Origin: an uncultured Eubacteriales bacterium
GTDB taxonomy: Bacteria; Bacillota; Clostridia; Oscillospirales; CAG-382
Direction of reading: 5' to 3'
DNA: 44,298 bases
Assembly (NCBI GenBank): GCA_900551295.1
Contig: URVJ01000018.1
Location: 1 to 44,298 of the forward strand
Positions within the stretch are counted from its first letter, which is position 1, and every line of letters begins with the position of its first letter. A program made the position numbers and the translations under genes. Positions 34,667 through 42,301 of the stretch are shown here, piece by piece. The notes beneath the pieces were generated by a model. The model had not been told where the DNA came from. It worked only from the letters and a program-made list of their open reading frames with translations, and did no database searches.

Positions 34667-35733
34667 CAAAACAGACCTCAGTCCCTGCCGTAAGCATTAT
34701 AGTCCCGGTATACCGTGCGGAAAAATATCTCGACCGCTGCGTAAACTCTCTCATGTCGCAGACGCTGCGCGATATTGAAATAATCCTCGTTGACGACGGC
34801 TCACCCGACGGCAGCGGCGATATGTGCGACGAATATGCAAAAAAAGACAGCCGTATAAAAGTCATACACAAAAAAAACAGCGGTGCCGGACTTTCACGAA
34901 ACCTCGGACTTGAAACGGCGCGCGGAAAATACATAGGCTTTGCGGATTCCGACGATTATGCTGCGGAAAATATGTTTGAGACGCTGTACGGCGCGGCGGA
35001 AAAATACGGTGCGGAGCTTGTCATGTCGGGTTTTGCCGTGGTCGGCGGAAACATCTTTGAAAAAGACGGAGAATATTCGGAAAACCTTTACTTTGAAAAA
35101 GACACGCTGTTTGAAACAAAAGAAAATATAAAAGACCTGATTCTCGGCATATCCGGCTCGCTGCCGCACGAAACGCTTGACAGCAGATACGGCACGGGTA
35201 TATGGAAAAACCTTTACAGACGCGGCGTAATCGAAAAATACGGCATAAAATTCATGTCGGAACGCGAAATAATGTCGGAGGACACGCTGTTTACGGTGGA
35301 TTTTGCATCGCACATATCCAAAGCCGTCGGTATTCCCGGCGCGTTTTACAGATATTGCAGAAACGGCGATTCGGTATCGAAAGCATACGACGCAAAAAGA
35401 CTTTTGCTGTTTGAAAGATTTATGAGTGAGCTCGAAAACAGGCTGAGCGCAAAAATACCTAAAGACGAGTACAAGATATATCTCGACAGGCTCTCTCAGG
35501 CATACGGCAGGGTTTTATGCTCTCAGGAAATAATGTACGGCGTTCAGAACAAAATACCGTACCGAAAAACGAGGGCAAATCTGAAAAAGATATGCACGTC
35601 GGAAATAATATCATCTTCGCTGAAAACTTATCCGTGGTACAGGCTTCCGAAAAAGCAAGCCGTATTCGCCTTTCTCATAAAGCACAGGCTTTATCTTCTT
35701 CAAAAAACTGCGGCGTGTATGCGCGCAGGATAA
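34663..35733 (+). CDS. Glycosyltransferase family 2
   Basis: A 356-aa GT-A inverting glycosyltransferase. N-terminal SIIVPVYRAEKYLDRCVNSLM, VDDGSPDGSGDMCDEY and GFADSDDY (metal-binding Asp-x-Asp) mark the GT2 catalytic domain in the first ~100 residues; KIMSEREIMSEDTLF-type residues with the catalytic Glu/Asp lie near 205. The C-terminal ~100 residues are basic and amphipathic. It overlaps the previous gene by ATGA. It is closely similar in its first 110 residues to the next gene, suggesting a duplication. Confidence 0.93.
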   Translation: MTKQTSVPAVSIIVPVYRAEKYLDRCVNSLMSQTLRDIEIILVDDGSPDGSGDMCDEYAKKDSRIKVIHKKNSGAGLSRNLGLETARGKYIGFADSDDYAAENMFETLYGAAEKYGAELVMSGFAVVGGNIFEKDGEYSENLYFEKDTLFETKENIKDLILGISGSLPHETLDSRYGTGIWKNLYRRGVIEKYGIKFMSEREIMSEDTLFTVDFASHISKAVGIPGAFYRYCRNGDSVSKAYDAKRLLLFERFMSELENRLSAKIPKDEYKIYLDRLSQAYGRVLCSQEIMYGVQNKIPYRKTRANLKKICTSEIISSSLKTYPWYRLPKKQAVFAFLIKHRLYLLQKTAACMRAG

Positions 35734-35762
35734 AATTTTGCGCAAAACAAGGAGAATTTGCA

Positions 35763-36785
35763 ATGTTCATCTCGGTTGTAGTACCGATTTACAAGGTTGA
35801 AAAGTACATAAGGGGCTGTATCGAAAGCGTGCTGTCGCAAAGCTTTGCGGATTTTGAGCTTATCTTAGTCGACGACGGTTCTCCCGACGGCTGTCCCGAT
35901 ATATGCGACGTATATGCAGAAAAAGACAGCCGCATAAAGGTCATACACAAGCAAAACGGAGGTCTTGTCAGCGCGAGAAAAGCAGGGATCAAAGCAGCGT
36001 CCGGAGAATACGTCTTAAATCTCGACGGAGACGACGAAATTGCGCCCGACGCGCTTCAGACGGTGTACGGCATTGTGCAGAAAAGCGGCGCAGACATTAT
36101 CTGTTTTTCATACATATACCGCACAAACGGCGATCGCAGGAGCATAAGAGAGGATATTGTCCCCGAAAAACTCTATAACGGAGAGCAGACCGAAAAAGAG
36201 CTGTTTCCCAAGCTTTTGCTTGATGAAAATATGCACCATCTGTTCTACTTTCTCAGCGGCAAGGCAATAAAACGGGCCGTTCTCGAAAAACCGCAGCTTG
36301 CCGTAAACGACGCCGTAACCATGGGCGAGGACATATGCACGGTCATACCCTGTTTTATGCGCGCGCAAAGCGTCTACATGAGCAAAAAGGCGTTTTACAT
36401 ATACAATATCCGTTCGGATTCCATGACGACAAGCTTTGAAACAGATCAGATAAAAAAGCTGTGCCGCGTCGTGGACGAGCTGAAAAACATGAAAGACCCT
36501 CTGCCCGTCGATTTTCCCGAACAGATCTCGCGCTACGCGCTTTTCATGTGCTTTGCAATAACAGCCGACGCCGCGGAAAGAAAATATTTCGGCTCATGCG
36601 CGCAAATTAAACGTCTTGTCATGCAAAGTCCGCTCAAAGACGAAATCAAAAAGGCGAGATTCAAGCTTGTCACCAAAAAGAGCCGCATTTCGGTATTTCT
36701 TATAAAAAACGGGCTTTTTCGCACGGCGTTTGCGTTTCTGTACCTTTGCAGAATAATCAAAAACATTTCGGGAAGAAAAGAGTGA
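35763..36785 (+). CDS. Glycosyltransferase family 2
   Basis: A 340-aa GT-A glycosyltransferase. Start at ATG 35763 with AAGGAG upstream, giving the standard N-terminus FISVVVPIYKVEKYIRGCIESVL. Motifs: VDDGSPDGCPDICDVY, a KVIHKQNGG loop, and LDGDDE as the DXD site. The first ~110 residues closely parallel the upstream GT2; the acceptor halves differ. It lies 29 bases after its neighbour and overlaps the following gene through GTGA. Sugar specificity unknown. Confidence 0.93.
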   Translation: MFISVVVPIYKVEKYIRGCIESVLSQSFADFELILVDDGSPDGCPDICDVYAEKDSRIKVIHKQNGGLVSARKAGIKAASGEYVLNLDGDDEIAPDALQTVYGIVQKSGADIICFSYIYRTNGDRRSIREDIVPEKLYNGEQTEKELFPKLLLDENMHHLFYFLSGKAIKRAVLEKPQLAVNDAVTMGEDICTVIPCFMRAQSVYMSKKAFYIYNIRSDSMTTSFETDQIKKLCRVVDELKNMKDPLPVDFPEQISRYALFMCFAITADAAERKYFGSCAQIKRLVMQSPLKDEIKKARFKLVTKKSRISVFLIKNGLFRTAFAFLYLCRIIKNISGRKE

Positions 36786-37867
36786 ACACCTTGAACAATA
36801 CACCATTAATATCTCTGATAATGAGCGTATACAACGGAGAAGAATACCTATCCGAAACGCTTGACAGCATTCTGGCTCAGGATTTTCCCGACTGGGAGCT
36901 TATTGCGGTAAACGACTGCTCGACGGATTCGACAAGGAACATTCTCGAAGAATACGCAAAAAAAGACGGCAGAATAAAGGTGCTCAACAATGAGAAGAAC
37001 TTAAAACTTCCGTCGTCGCTGAATAAAGCTCTGCTTGACTCATGCGGAAAATACGCGGCGCGCATGGACGCCGACGACATCTGCCTTCCCGACAGGCTTT
37101 CAAAGCAGTATGACTTTATGGAACGCAACCCCGACGCGGACATATCCTCTCCGCGGTACATGACCTTAAAGGACGGGAAAGTACGTTCGGGAGGAGGCGG
37201 AGGAAAGTGCGATACGGATTCGGTTCGTGCGCTGTTACTTGTAACCAACCCCGTTCTGCACCCGGGAGTTATCGCAAAGAGCGAGGTCATGAAAAAACTG
37301 CTGTACGACACAACGCGCACCTGCACGGAAGATCTTGAACTCTGGACAAGAGCGGCGGCTCTGGGTTACAAAATAAAAATACAGGACGAATATTTACTTA
37401 TCTACCGTCTGCACGAAAAGCAGATAACTCATACAACCCTCTCGCGCCAGCACACCGAGGTTCTCGAAATACAGCGGAAATACTTTTCGGCGCTGCTTGA
37501 ACCCATGACAAATGATTTGGAAAAGTTCTACATAAGCGGAATTTACTTTCGCGAACAGCCCGATATAGACAAATTCCGCAGTTTCTTCGATTTTGTAAGG
37601 TCATGCAATTCAAAAACAAAATCTTTAAGAGATTCCGACATTAAATATGCCGCTCTCGAAATACTTGCTGAATACAAGAGATGCGGTATGCCGAAAGGCG
37701 ATATTTTAAAGGGCATATTGTATCTGGGCACTCTGTTCTGCGCTTCGGAGCTTTGCAAAAGAAAAAAGCGCGCAAGGCTTGACGGAAAAAAGTGCATAAC
37801 AGCAGCACAGAGCATAGGTTACTCAAAATCGGGCGGAAGCGGCGAATTCCCGTCGTTTTCAAAATAA
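36782..37867 (+). CDS. Glycosyltransferase family 2
   Basis: A 361-aa GT-A glycosyltransferase. The start is placed at GTG 36782, which overlaps the upstream stop as GTGA and gives VNTLNNTPLISLIMSVYNGEEYL; a TTG nine bases later is the alternative. Motifs: VNDCSTDST, the RMDADDI metal site, and CTEDLELWTRAA with the catalytic acidic residue. The last ~100 residues are lysine-rich and probably peripheral to the membrane. It is the third consecutive GT2 in the cluster. Confidence 0.88.
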   Translation: MNTLNNTPLISLIMSVYNGEEYLSETLDSILAQDFPDWELIAVNDCSTDSTRNILEEYAKKDGRIKVLNNEKNLKLPSSLNKALLDSCGKYAARMDADDICLPDRLSKQYDFMERNPDADISSPRYMTLKDGKVRSGGGGGKCDTDSVRALLLVTNPVLHPGVIAKSEVMKKLLYDTTRTCTEDLELWTRAAALGYKIKIQDEYLLIYRLHEKQITHTTLSRQHTEVLEIQRKYFSALLEPMTNDLEKFYISGIYFREQPDIDKFRSFFDFVRSCNSKTKSLRDSDIKYAALEILAEYKRCGMPKGDILKGILYLGTLFCASELCKRKKRARLDGKKCITAAQSIGYSKSGGSGEFPSFSK

Positions 37868-37893
37868 ACTGCCCGCGAAAAAGGAGATTCGCA

Positions 37894-39261
37894 ATGCATT
37901 TAACTCTAACGGTCACTGTATTTGTACTTATATTTATAATTCTGCTTTCGGCAGCCGTATATTTTGCCTCAAGGGGTTTCAAGGCTGCGCAGGCGGACGT
38001 ATCGGCAGACTTTTCATCAATCGGAAGTCTTGAAAGTTTCTTTGTCAGGTGCGGAAAGCTCGGCGTTCTGAGAAACATGATCTACATAAACATTTCTCTC
38101 GAAAACGCGCGCAGTCTGTATTCCGACGCAAAGGCTCTGAAAATATTCTCGGACATAAAGCCTATACTTCTCAAAAACTTTGCCGAGTCCGAAAACTGCA
38201 TGATTGCATATTACGACAAGAAAAATTTTGTTGCCGTAAGCAAAACAAGCACGGAAATAGCGGAAAAAGCTGCGGAAAAATGCATATCCGAGATAAATCA
38301 GTGTTTACTCGGTCACAACGCGCTCAACGTCGTTGACATACGCTTAGGCTGTTATTCCTGCGCGTCGTCGAAAATAGGCTTTGACGAGGCAATAAACCGC
38401 GCAAAGCAAGCCTGCACCATGGCGGAAAACGAAAATCTAAACTACGCAAAGTGGAACAGCACAGACGGAAAAAGCCTTGAAAACAAAATAAAAATAGAAA
38501 ACAACATTGAAAACGAAATAGACAACAACCGTTTCTTTCTCGAATATCAGCCGGTAGTAGACGCCAAGACCAAAAAGGTCATAGGCGCGGAGGTTCTTTC
38601 AAGGCTCAACTCCGAGGACAGCGGAATAGTATCTCCCGGAAAATTCATTTCCGCACTTGGCTCTGTCGGCCTTTCGGGAAAATTCGACTACTACATCTTT
38701 GAAAAAAACTGCAAGTGGATTTCAAATAATCTTCCGCAGCGCGGAAAATACAGCTACACCGTAAACTTTTCGCGCAAGACCCTGTGTGACGAAGAATTTG
38801 CCGAGAAAATAGCCGACATAACAAACAGATACGCTCTCAAAAGCTCAAATTTGTCCGTTGAAGTGCTTGAAAACCGCGAAATAACCGAAAATGAAAAGCG
38901 GCTCATAGTCACAAACCTCAAAAAGCTGAGAAGTCAGGGCTTTAACGTTCTGCTCGACGATTTCGGCAGCGGTTACACCTCCTTTGACGATCTTCAGCAT
39001 TTCCCGATAGACATTGTAAAAATCGACCGCACCATAATCGGCAACGCAAGCACCGAAACGGGTCTTGTGATATTCAACAACTTTGTAAAGACCGCAAAAG
39101 ATCTCGGTCTTACCATAATCTGCGAAGGCATAGAAACCGAAGAGCAGGAACGCATAGCGGCAGACGCCGGCTGCGACATGTTTCAGGGATTTTACTACTA
39201 CCGTCCCATGTCCGCGTCGGCTCTGGAGGAGCTGCTTGAAAAGCAAATCTTTCCGCAATAA
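37894..39261 (+). CDS. Membrane-anchored degenerate GGDEF / intact EAL c-di-GMP phosphodiesterase
   Basis: A 455-aa protein. Start at ATG 37894 behind AAGGAG; it begins with one membrane helix (about 4-27). Residues about 50-190 form a GGDEF-like fold with the signature loop replaced (DKKNF at 108-112), so no cyclase activity is expected. Residues about 205-455 form an EAL domain that keeps the known catalytic set: E233 (EVL), N291, E323, D355-D356 (DDFGSG), K376 (VKID), E411 and E414 (EGIE), and Q431. It is therefore predicted to hydrolyse c-di-GMP to pGpG in the cytosol. It lies near the end of an operon headed by a c-di-GMP riboswitch, which implies feedback. Confidence 0.9.
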   Translation: MHLTLTVTVFVLIFIILLSAAVYFASRGFKAAQADVSADFSSIGSLESFFVRCGKLGVLRNMIYINISLENARSLYSDAKALKIFSDIKPILLKNFAESENCMIAYYDKKNFVAVSKTSTEIAEKAAEKCISEINQCLLGHNALNVVDIRLGCYSCASSKIGFDEAINRAKQACTMAENENLNYAKWNSTDGKSLENKIKIENNIENEIDNNRFFLEYQPVVDAKTKKVIGAEVLSRLNSEDSGIVSPGKFISALGSVGLSGKFDYYIFEKNCKWISNNLPQRGKYSYTVNFSRKTLCDEEFAEKIADITNRYALKSSNLSVEVLENREITENEKRLIVTNLKKLRSQGFNVLLDDFGSGYTSFDDLQHFPIDIVKIDRTIIGNASTETGLVIFNNFVKTAKDLGLTIICEGIETEEQERIAADAGCDMFQGFYYYRPMSASALEELLEKQIFPQ

Positions 39262-39294
39262 AACCTGGAACCAAAAAGGAGCTGGAAAACACAA

Positions 39295-40224
39295 ATGCTG
39301 TCAGTTATAATACCGTCTTTCAACGAAGAAACTCTTATCGAAAACACGTACAGAACCGTATCGGAAATACTGCTCGGTGCGGACATAGACTTTGAAATAA
39401 TCTTTGTGGACGACGGCTCAAAGGATCTGACATACAAAAAAATATCAGACCTTGCAAAAACTCACGGAAACATATGCGGTCTGCACTTTTCGAGAAACTT
39501 CGGAAAAGAGGCGGCAATATCCGCAGGACTTGCGGCGTCGCGCGGCGACTGTGCGGTGGTAATGGACTGCGACTTACAGCATCCGCCGGAAAAAATAGTG
39601 GAAATGTACAGGCTCTGGCAGGACGGATATGAGATCGTCGAGGGAATAAAGAAAAGCCGCGGCAAAGAAAGCGCGATTCACGGACTTTTCGCAAAAGTAT
39701 TCTATTCGGTAATAAGCAGACTTGTCGGCTTTGATATGTCGAACGCCTCGGACTTCAAGCTGCTTGACAGAAAGGTAATCGACATTCTGAACAAAATTCC
39801 CGAAAGACGCGGATTTTTCCGTGCAATATCTTTTTGGGTGGGTTTCAAAAAGACGTCGGTGGAATTTGACGTCAAGGAACGTGAACAGGGAACGTCAAAA
39901 TGGAGCACGGCAAGCCTTATAAAGTATGCGGTATCCAACATCTGCGCATATTCCGCGGCTCCCATGCAGGTAGTCACGTTTCTCGGAGTTATAATGCTTA
40001 CCATCTCTCTTATCTTCGGCGTATGGGCGCTTATAGACAAAATTCAGGGACGCGCGCTTGAAGGCATTACAACGGTCATCATAATCACAATATTCATAGG
40101 CAGCATTATGATGATAAGTCTCGGAATAATCGGCTATTACGTTGCAAGGATTTACGAGGAGATAAAAGGACGTCCGAAATACATTGTTTCTGACAGCTGC
40201 AGAAGCGGCAGACAGCCAAAATAA
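39295..40224 (+). CDS. GtrB-like polyprenyl-phosphate glycosyltransferase
   Basis: A 309-aa GT2 enzyme with a C-terminal pair of membrane helices (about 225-245 and 260-285), the layout of GtrB/ArnC/DPM1-type enzymes. Motifs: SVIIPSFNEE, VDDGSKD, HFSRNFGKEAAISAGL, MDCDLQHPP (DXD) and the REQGTSKWS segment typical of bactoprenol glucosyltransferases. It would load a sugar, often glucose, onto undecaprenyl phosphate, supplying the GtrA and GtrII-like proteins. It is the last gene of the locus; the RBS is AAGGAG and the hairpin at 40235 follows. Confidence 0.9.
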   Translation: MLSVIIPSFNEETLIENTYRTVSEILLGADIDFEIIFVDDGSKDLTYKKISDLAKTHGNICGLHFSRNFGKEAAISAGLAASRGDCAVVMDCDLQHPPEKIVEMYRLWQDGYEIVEGIKKSRGKESAIHGLFAKVFYSVISRLVGFDMSNASDFKLLDRKVIDILNKIPERRGFFRAISFWVGFKKTSVEFDVKEREQGTSKWSTASLIKYAVSNICAYSAAPMQVVTFLGVIMLTISLIFGVWALIDKIQGRALEGITTVIIITIFIGSIMMISLGIIGYYVARIYEEIKGRPKYIVSDSCRSGRQPK

Positions 40225-40234
40225 GCGCGAAAAA

Positions 40235-40253
40235 GCAGCCGTTTTACGGCTGC
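40235..40253 (-). terminator. Terminator between the polysaccharide locus and tag
   Basis: A perfect 7-bp hairpin, GCAGCCG-TTTTA-CGGCTGC. On the minus strand it is followed by five T, so it ends the ogt-tag transcript. On the plus strand the downstream T tract is weak, but it may also stop the polysaccharide operon. Confidence 0.8.
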
Positions 40254-40258
40254 TCCGA

Positions 40259-40819
40259 TTATTTTATACGCGCCTTTGTTACTGCGTATTTAAAGCACTG
40301 TTTTTCGTGAGAATTTATTATGCCGACGGCTTGCAGAAACGAATAGATCACGGTAGTTCCGACAAATTTCACTCCGCGTTTTTTGAGATCTTTTGAAATT
40401 GCGTCCGAAAGAGGAGAATTTGCCCTGCCGCACTCATAGACCGTGTTTTTGCCCGAAAACGTACACAGATATTCGTAAAACGATCCGAATTCGCGGCTTA
40501 TGTTTATAAACGCTGCGGCATTTGATACACTCGCGCGGATCTTCAGCTTATTTCTTATAATACCATCATTCTGCATAAGCTCTGCAATCTTATCCTCGCC
40601 GTACTTTGCAACCTTTTCGGCGTCGAACCCGTCAAAAGCCCTCTCAAAAGCTTTTCTCTTATTGAGAACACATTCCCACGACAGTCCTGCCTGAAAGCCC
40701 TCAAGCACAAGCATTTCAAAAAGCTTTCTGTCGTCGGTACACAAAACGCCCCATTCGCTGTCATGATATTCAATGTACAGCGGATTTTTCATATTGCACC
40801 ACGAACATCTTTCAATCAC
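40259..40819 (-). CDS. tag: DNA-3-methyladenine glycosylase I
   Basis: A 186-aa DNA repair enzyme that removes 3-methyladenine. Family marks: N-terminal RCSWCNMKNPLYIEYHDSEWG (zinc Cys/His and the substrate-site aromatic and acidic residues), FEMLVLEGFQAGLSWECVLNKR, and RGVKFVGTTVIYSFLQAVGIINSH near the C-terminus, where the remaining zinc ligands are H and C in HEKQCF. It starts at GTG, overlapping the ogt stop by four bases (GTGA), so the two repair genes are coupled. Confidence 0.95.
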   Translation of the reverse strand: MIERCSWCNMKNPLYIEYHDSEWGVLCTDDRKLFEMLVLEGFQAGLSWECVLNKRKAFERAFDGFDAEKVAKYGEDKIAELMQNDGIIRNKLKIRASVSNAAAFINISREFGSFYEYLCTFSGKNTVYECGRANSPLSDAISKDLKKRGVKFVGTTVIYSFLQAVGIINSHEKQCFKYAVTKARIK

Positions 40820-41355
40820 AGCGCAGTACCTCTTTTCGGAACCGTAAACTCCGTCATATCATGCCCTTCGAGTTTAAGCAGTTCATATTTATTGGCTATT
40901 CCTCCGCCGTATCCCGTAAGGCTCTTATCCGTTCCGACAACCCTATGGCACGGTATGATTATACATATCGGGTTTGAGCCTACCGCGCCGCCGACCGCCT
41001 GTGACGACATTCGCCCGATTCCCTTTTCCGCGGCAATGAGCGAAGCAATATATCCGTAAGTCACGGTCTTGCCGTACGGAATATCTTTCATAATATCATA
41101 CACGCATTCTCTGAACGGAGTTATTCCCGGCACTCTGTATTGCGGCGTAAAATCCGGCACTTTTCCCGAAAAATATGCGTCGAGCCACTTTGCCGTCTTT
41201 TCAAATATCGGAAGTCCTGTTTCCTGTCCTTCAAAGCACAGCTTTGAAATATCGCGCGAGCCTTCAAAACAAAGTGCTGTGAGATATTCCCCGTCGCTGT
41301 TCATTATCATATCGGAAAATCCGTCCGGCGTTTTATATTTATATATATAATTCAT
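40816..41355 (-). CDS. ogt: Methylated-DNA--protein-cysteine S-methyltransferase
   Basis: A 179-aa suicide repair protein that accepts methyl groups from O6-methylguanine. Start taken at ATG 41355 (GAGGTGG upstream); a TTG three bases earlier is possible. The C-terminal DNA-binding domain has FRECVYDIMKDIPYGKTVTYGYIA, VGGAVGSNPICIIIPCHRVVG with the acceptor Cys in PCHR, and GYGGGIANKYELL. It is the first gene of an alkylation-repair pair with tag and has its own promoter at 41375-41403. Confidence 0.96.
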   Translation of the reverse strand: MNYIYKYKTPDGFSDMIMNSDGEYLTALCFEGSRDISKLCFEGQETGLPIFEKTAKWLDAYFSGKVPDFTPQYRVPGITPFRECVYDIMKDIPYGKTVTYGYIASLIAAEKGIGRMSSQAVGGAVGSNPICIIIPCHRVVGTDKSLTGYGGGIANKYELLKLEGHDMTEFTVPKRGTAL

Positions 41356-41374
41356 CAATACCCACCTCTGTTAA

Positions 41375-41403
41375 ATTCTAACACAAATATGCCTTTATTT
41401 CAA
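41375..41403 (-). promoter_or_regulatory. Promoter of ogt-tag
   Basis: On the minus strand TTGAAA (41398-41403), 17-base spacer, TAGAAT (41375-41380). The gap to the ogt start is 19 bases. Confidence 0.75.
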
Positions 41404-41441
41404 CAAGAATGTAATATTAACGTAAATCATTTTTACACGCC

Positions 41442-41470
41442 TTGAAAAGACGTCGCTTACATGATAAAAT
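41442..41470 (+). promoter_or_regulatory. Promoter of the histidine phosphatase gene
   Basis: TTGAAA (41442-41447), 17-base spacer, TAAAAT (41465-41470), about 30 bases before the start codon. Confidence 0.75.
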
Positions 41471-41499
41471 GTACACAGAACACATTTGGAGGCAATGCA

Positions 41500-42225
41500 A
41501 TGAAGATACTTATAATCAGACACGGAGATCCGGACTATTCGATAGATTCGCTCACCGAAAAGGGCAAACACGAGGCGCAGTTACTTAAAGACCGCCTAAC
41601 AAAGCTTGACATACGCGATTTTTACTGTTCTCCTTTGGGGCGTGCAAAGGACACTGCCGCGCCAACGCTCAATGCTCTCGGACGCACTGCCGAAATATGC
41701 GACTGGCTGAGAGAGTTTGACGGACGCATTACCGATCCGAAAACCGGCGAAAAGCGCGGAGCATGGGACAGGCTTCCCTCGTCACTATACGGTGAAAACG
41801 ATTACTACGACAGGAGCAAGTGGCTTGACACCGAGCTTTATACAAGCGGCGACGTAAAGGAAAAATACGACGAGGTCTGCCGGGGTCTTGACGAACTTCT
41901 TGCAAGATACGGCTACATTCACGACAAAAACATTTTCCGTGTTGAAAAGGAATGTACGGACACCATTGCTCTGTTCTGCCATTTCGGGGTTGAATGTGTG
42001 CTGCTGTCGCACTTGCTTTATTCGACGCCCGTAACGTTCTGGCAGGGTTTTGTCGCGCTGCCGTCATCGGTCACAACTCTTGCAACGGAGGAACGCGAAC
42101 ATGGCATTGCTCATTTCAGATGCAGCGGTTTCGGCGATCTGTCGCATTTATATGCAGGCGGCGAGCCTCCCGCGTTTGCGGCGCGGTTCTGCGAGGTATA
42201 CTCAAATTTTGACGAACGGCATTAA
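41500..42225 (+). CDS. Histidine phosphatase superfamily protein
   Basis: A 241-aa cytosolic protein. Start at ATG 41500 with GGAGG seven bases upstream, giving MKILIIRHGDPDYSIDSLTEKG, the catalytic Arg-His-Gly of the phosphoglycerate-mutase-like fold. Further family parts are YCSPLGRAKDTAAPTL, a LREFDG acidic residue, and CHFGVECVLLSHLL with the second catalytic His. The substrate is not evident; such proteins include broad phosphatases and sugar or nucleotide phosphatases. Monocistronic, with its own promoter. Confidence 0.88.
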   Translation: MKILIIRHGDPDYSIDSLTEKGKHEAQLLKDRLTKLDIRDFYCSPLGRAKDTAAPTLNALGRTAEICDWLREFDGRITDPKTGEKRGAWDRLPSSLYGENDYYDRSKWLDTELYTSGDVKEKYDEVCRGLDELLARYGYIHDKNIFRVEKECTDTIALFCHFGVECVLLSHLLYSTPVTFWQGFVALPSSVTTLATEEREHGIAHFRCSGFGDLSHLYAGGEPPAFAARFCEVYSNFDERH

Positions 42226-42231
42226 TTTTTA

Positions 42232-42259
42232 TTGACAAGTCCGCGTTTTGTGATATACT
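42232..42259 (+). promoter_or_regulatory. Promoter of the polysaccharide deacetylase gene
   Basis: TTGACA (42232-42237), 16-base spacer, TATACT (42254-42259), about 40 bases before the start codon. Confidence 0.78.
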
Positions 42260-42301
42260 GTTTTTATACAAATTCTTTGTGCATAAAAAGGAGAAAAAAT
42301 C

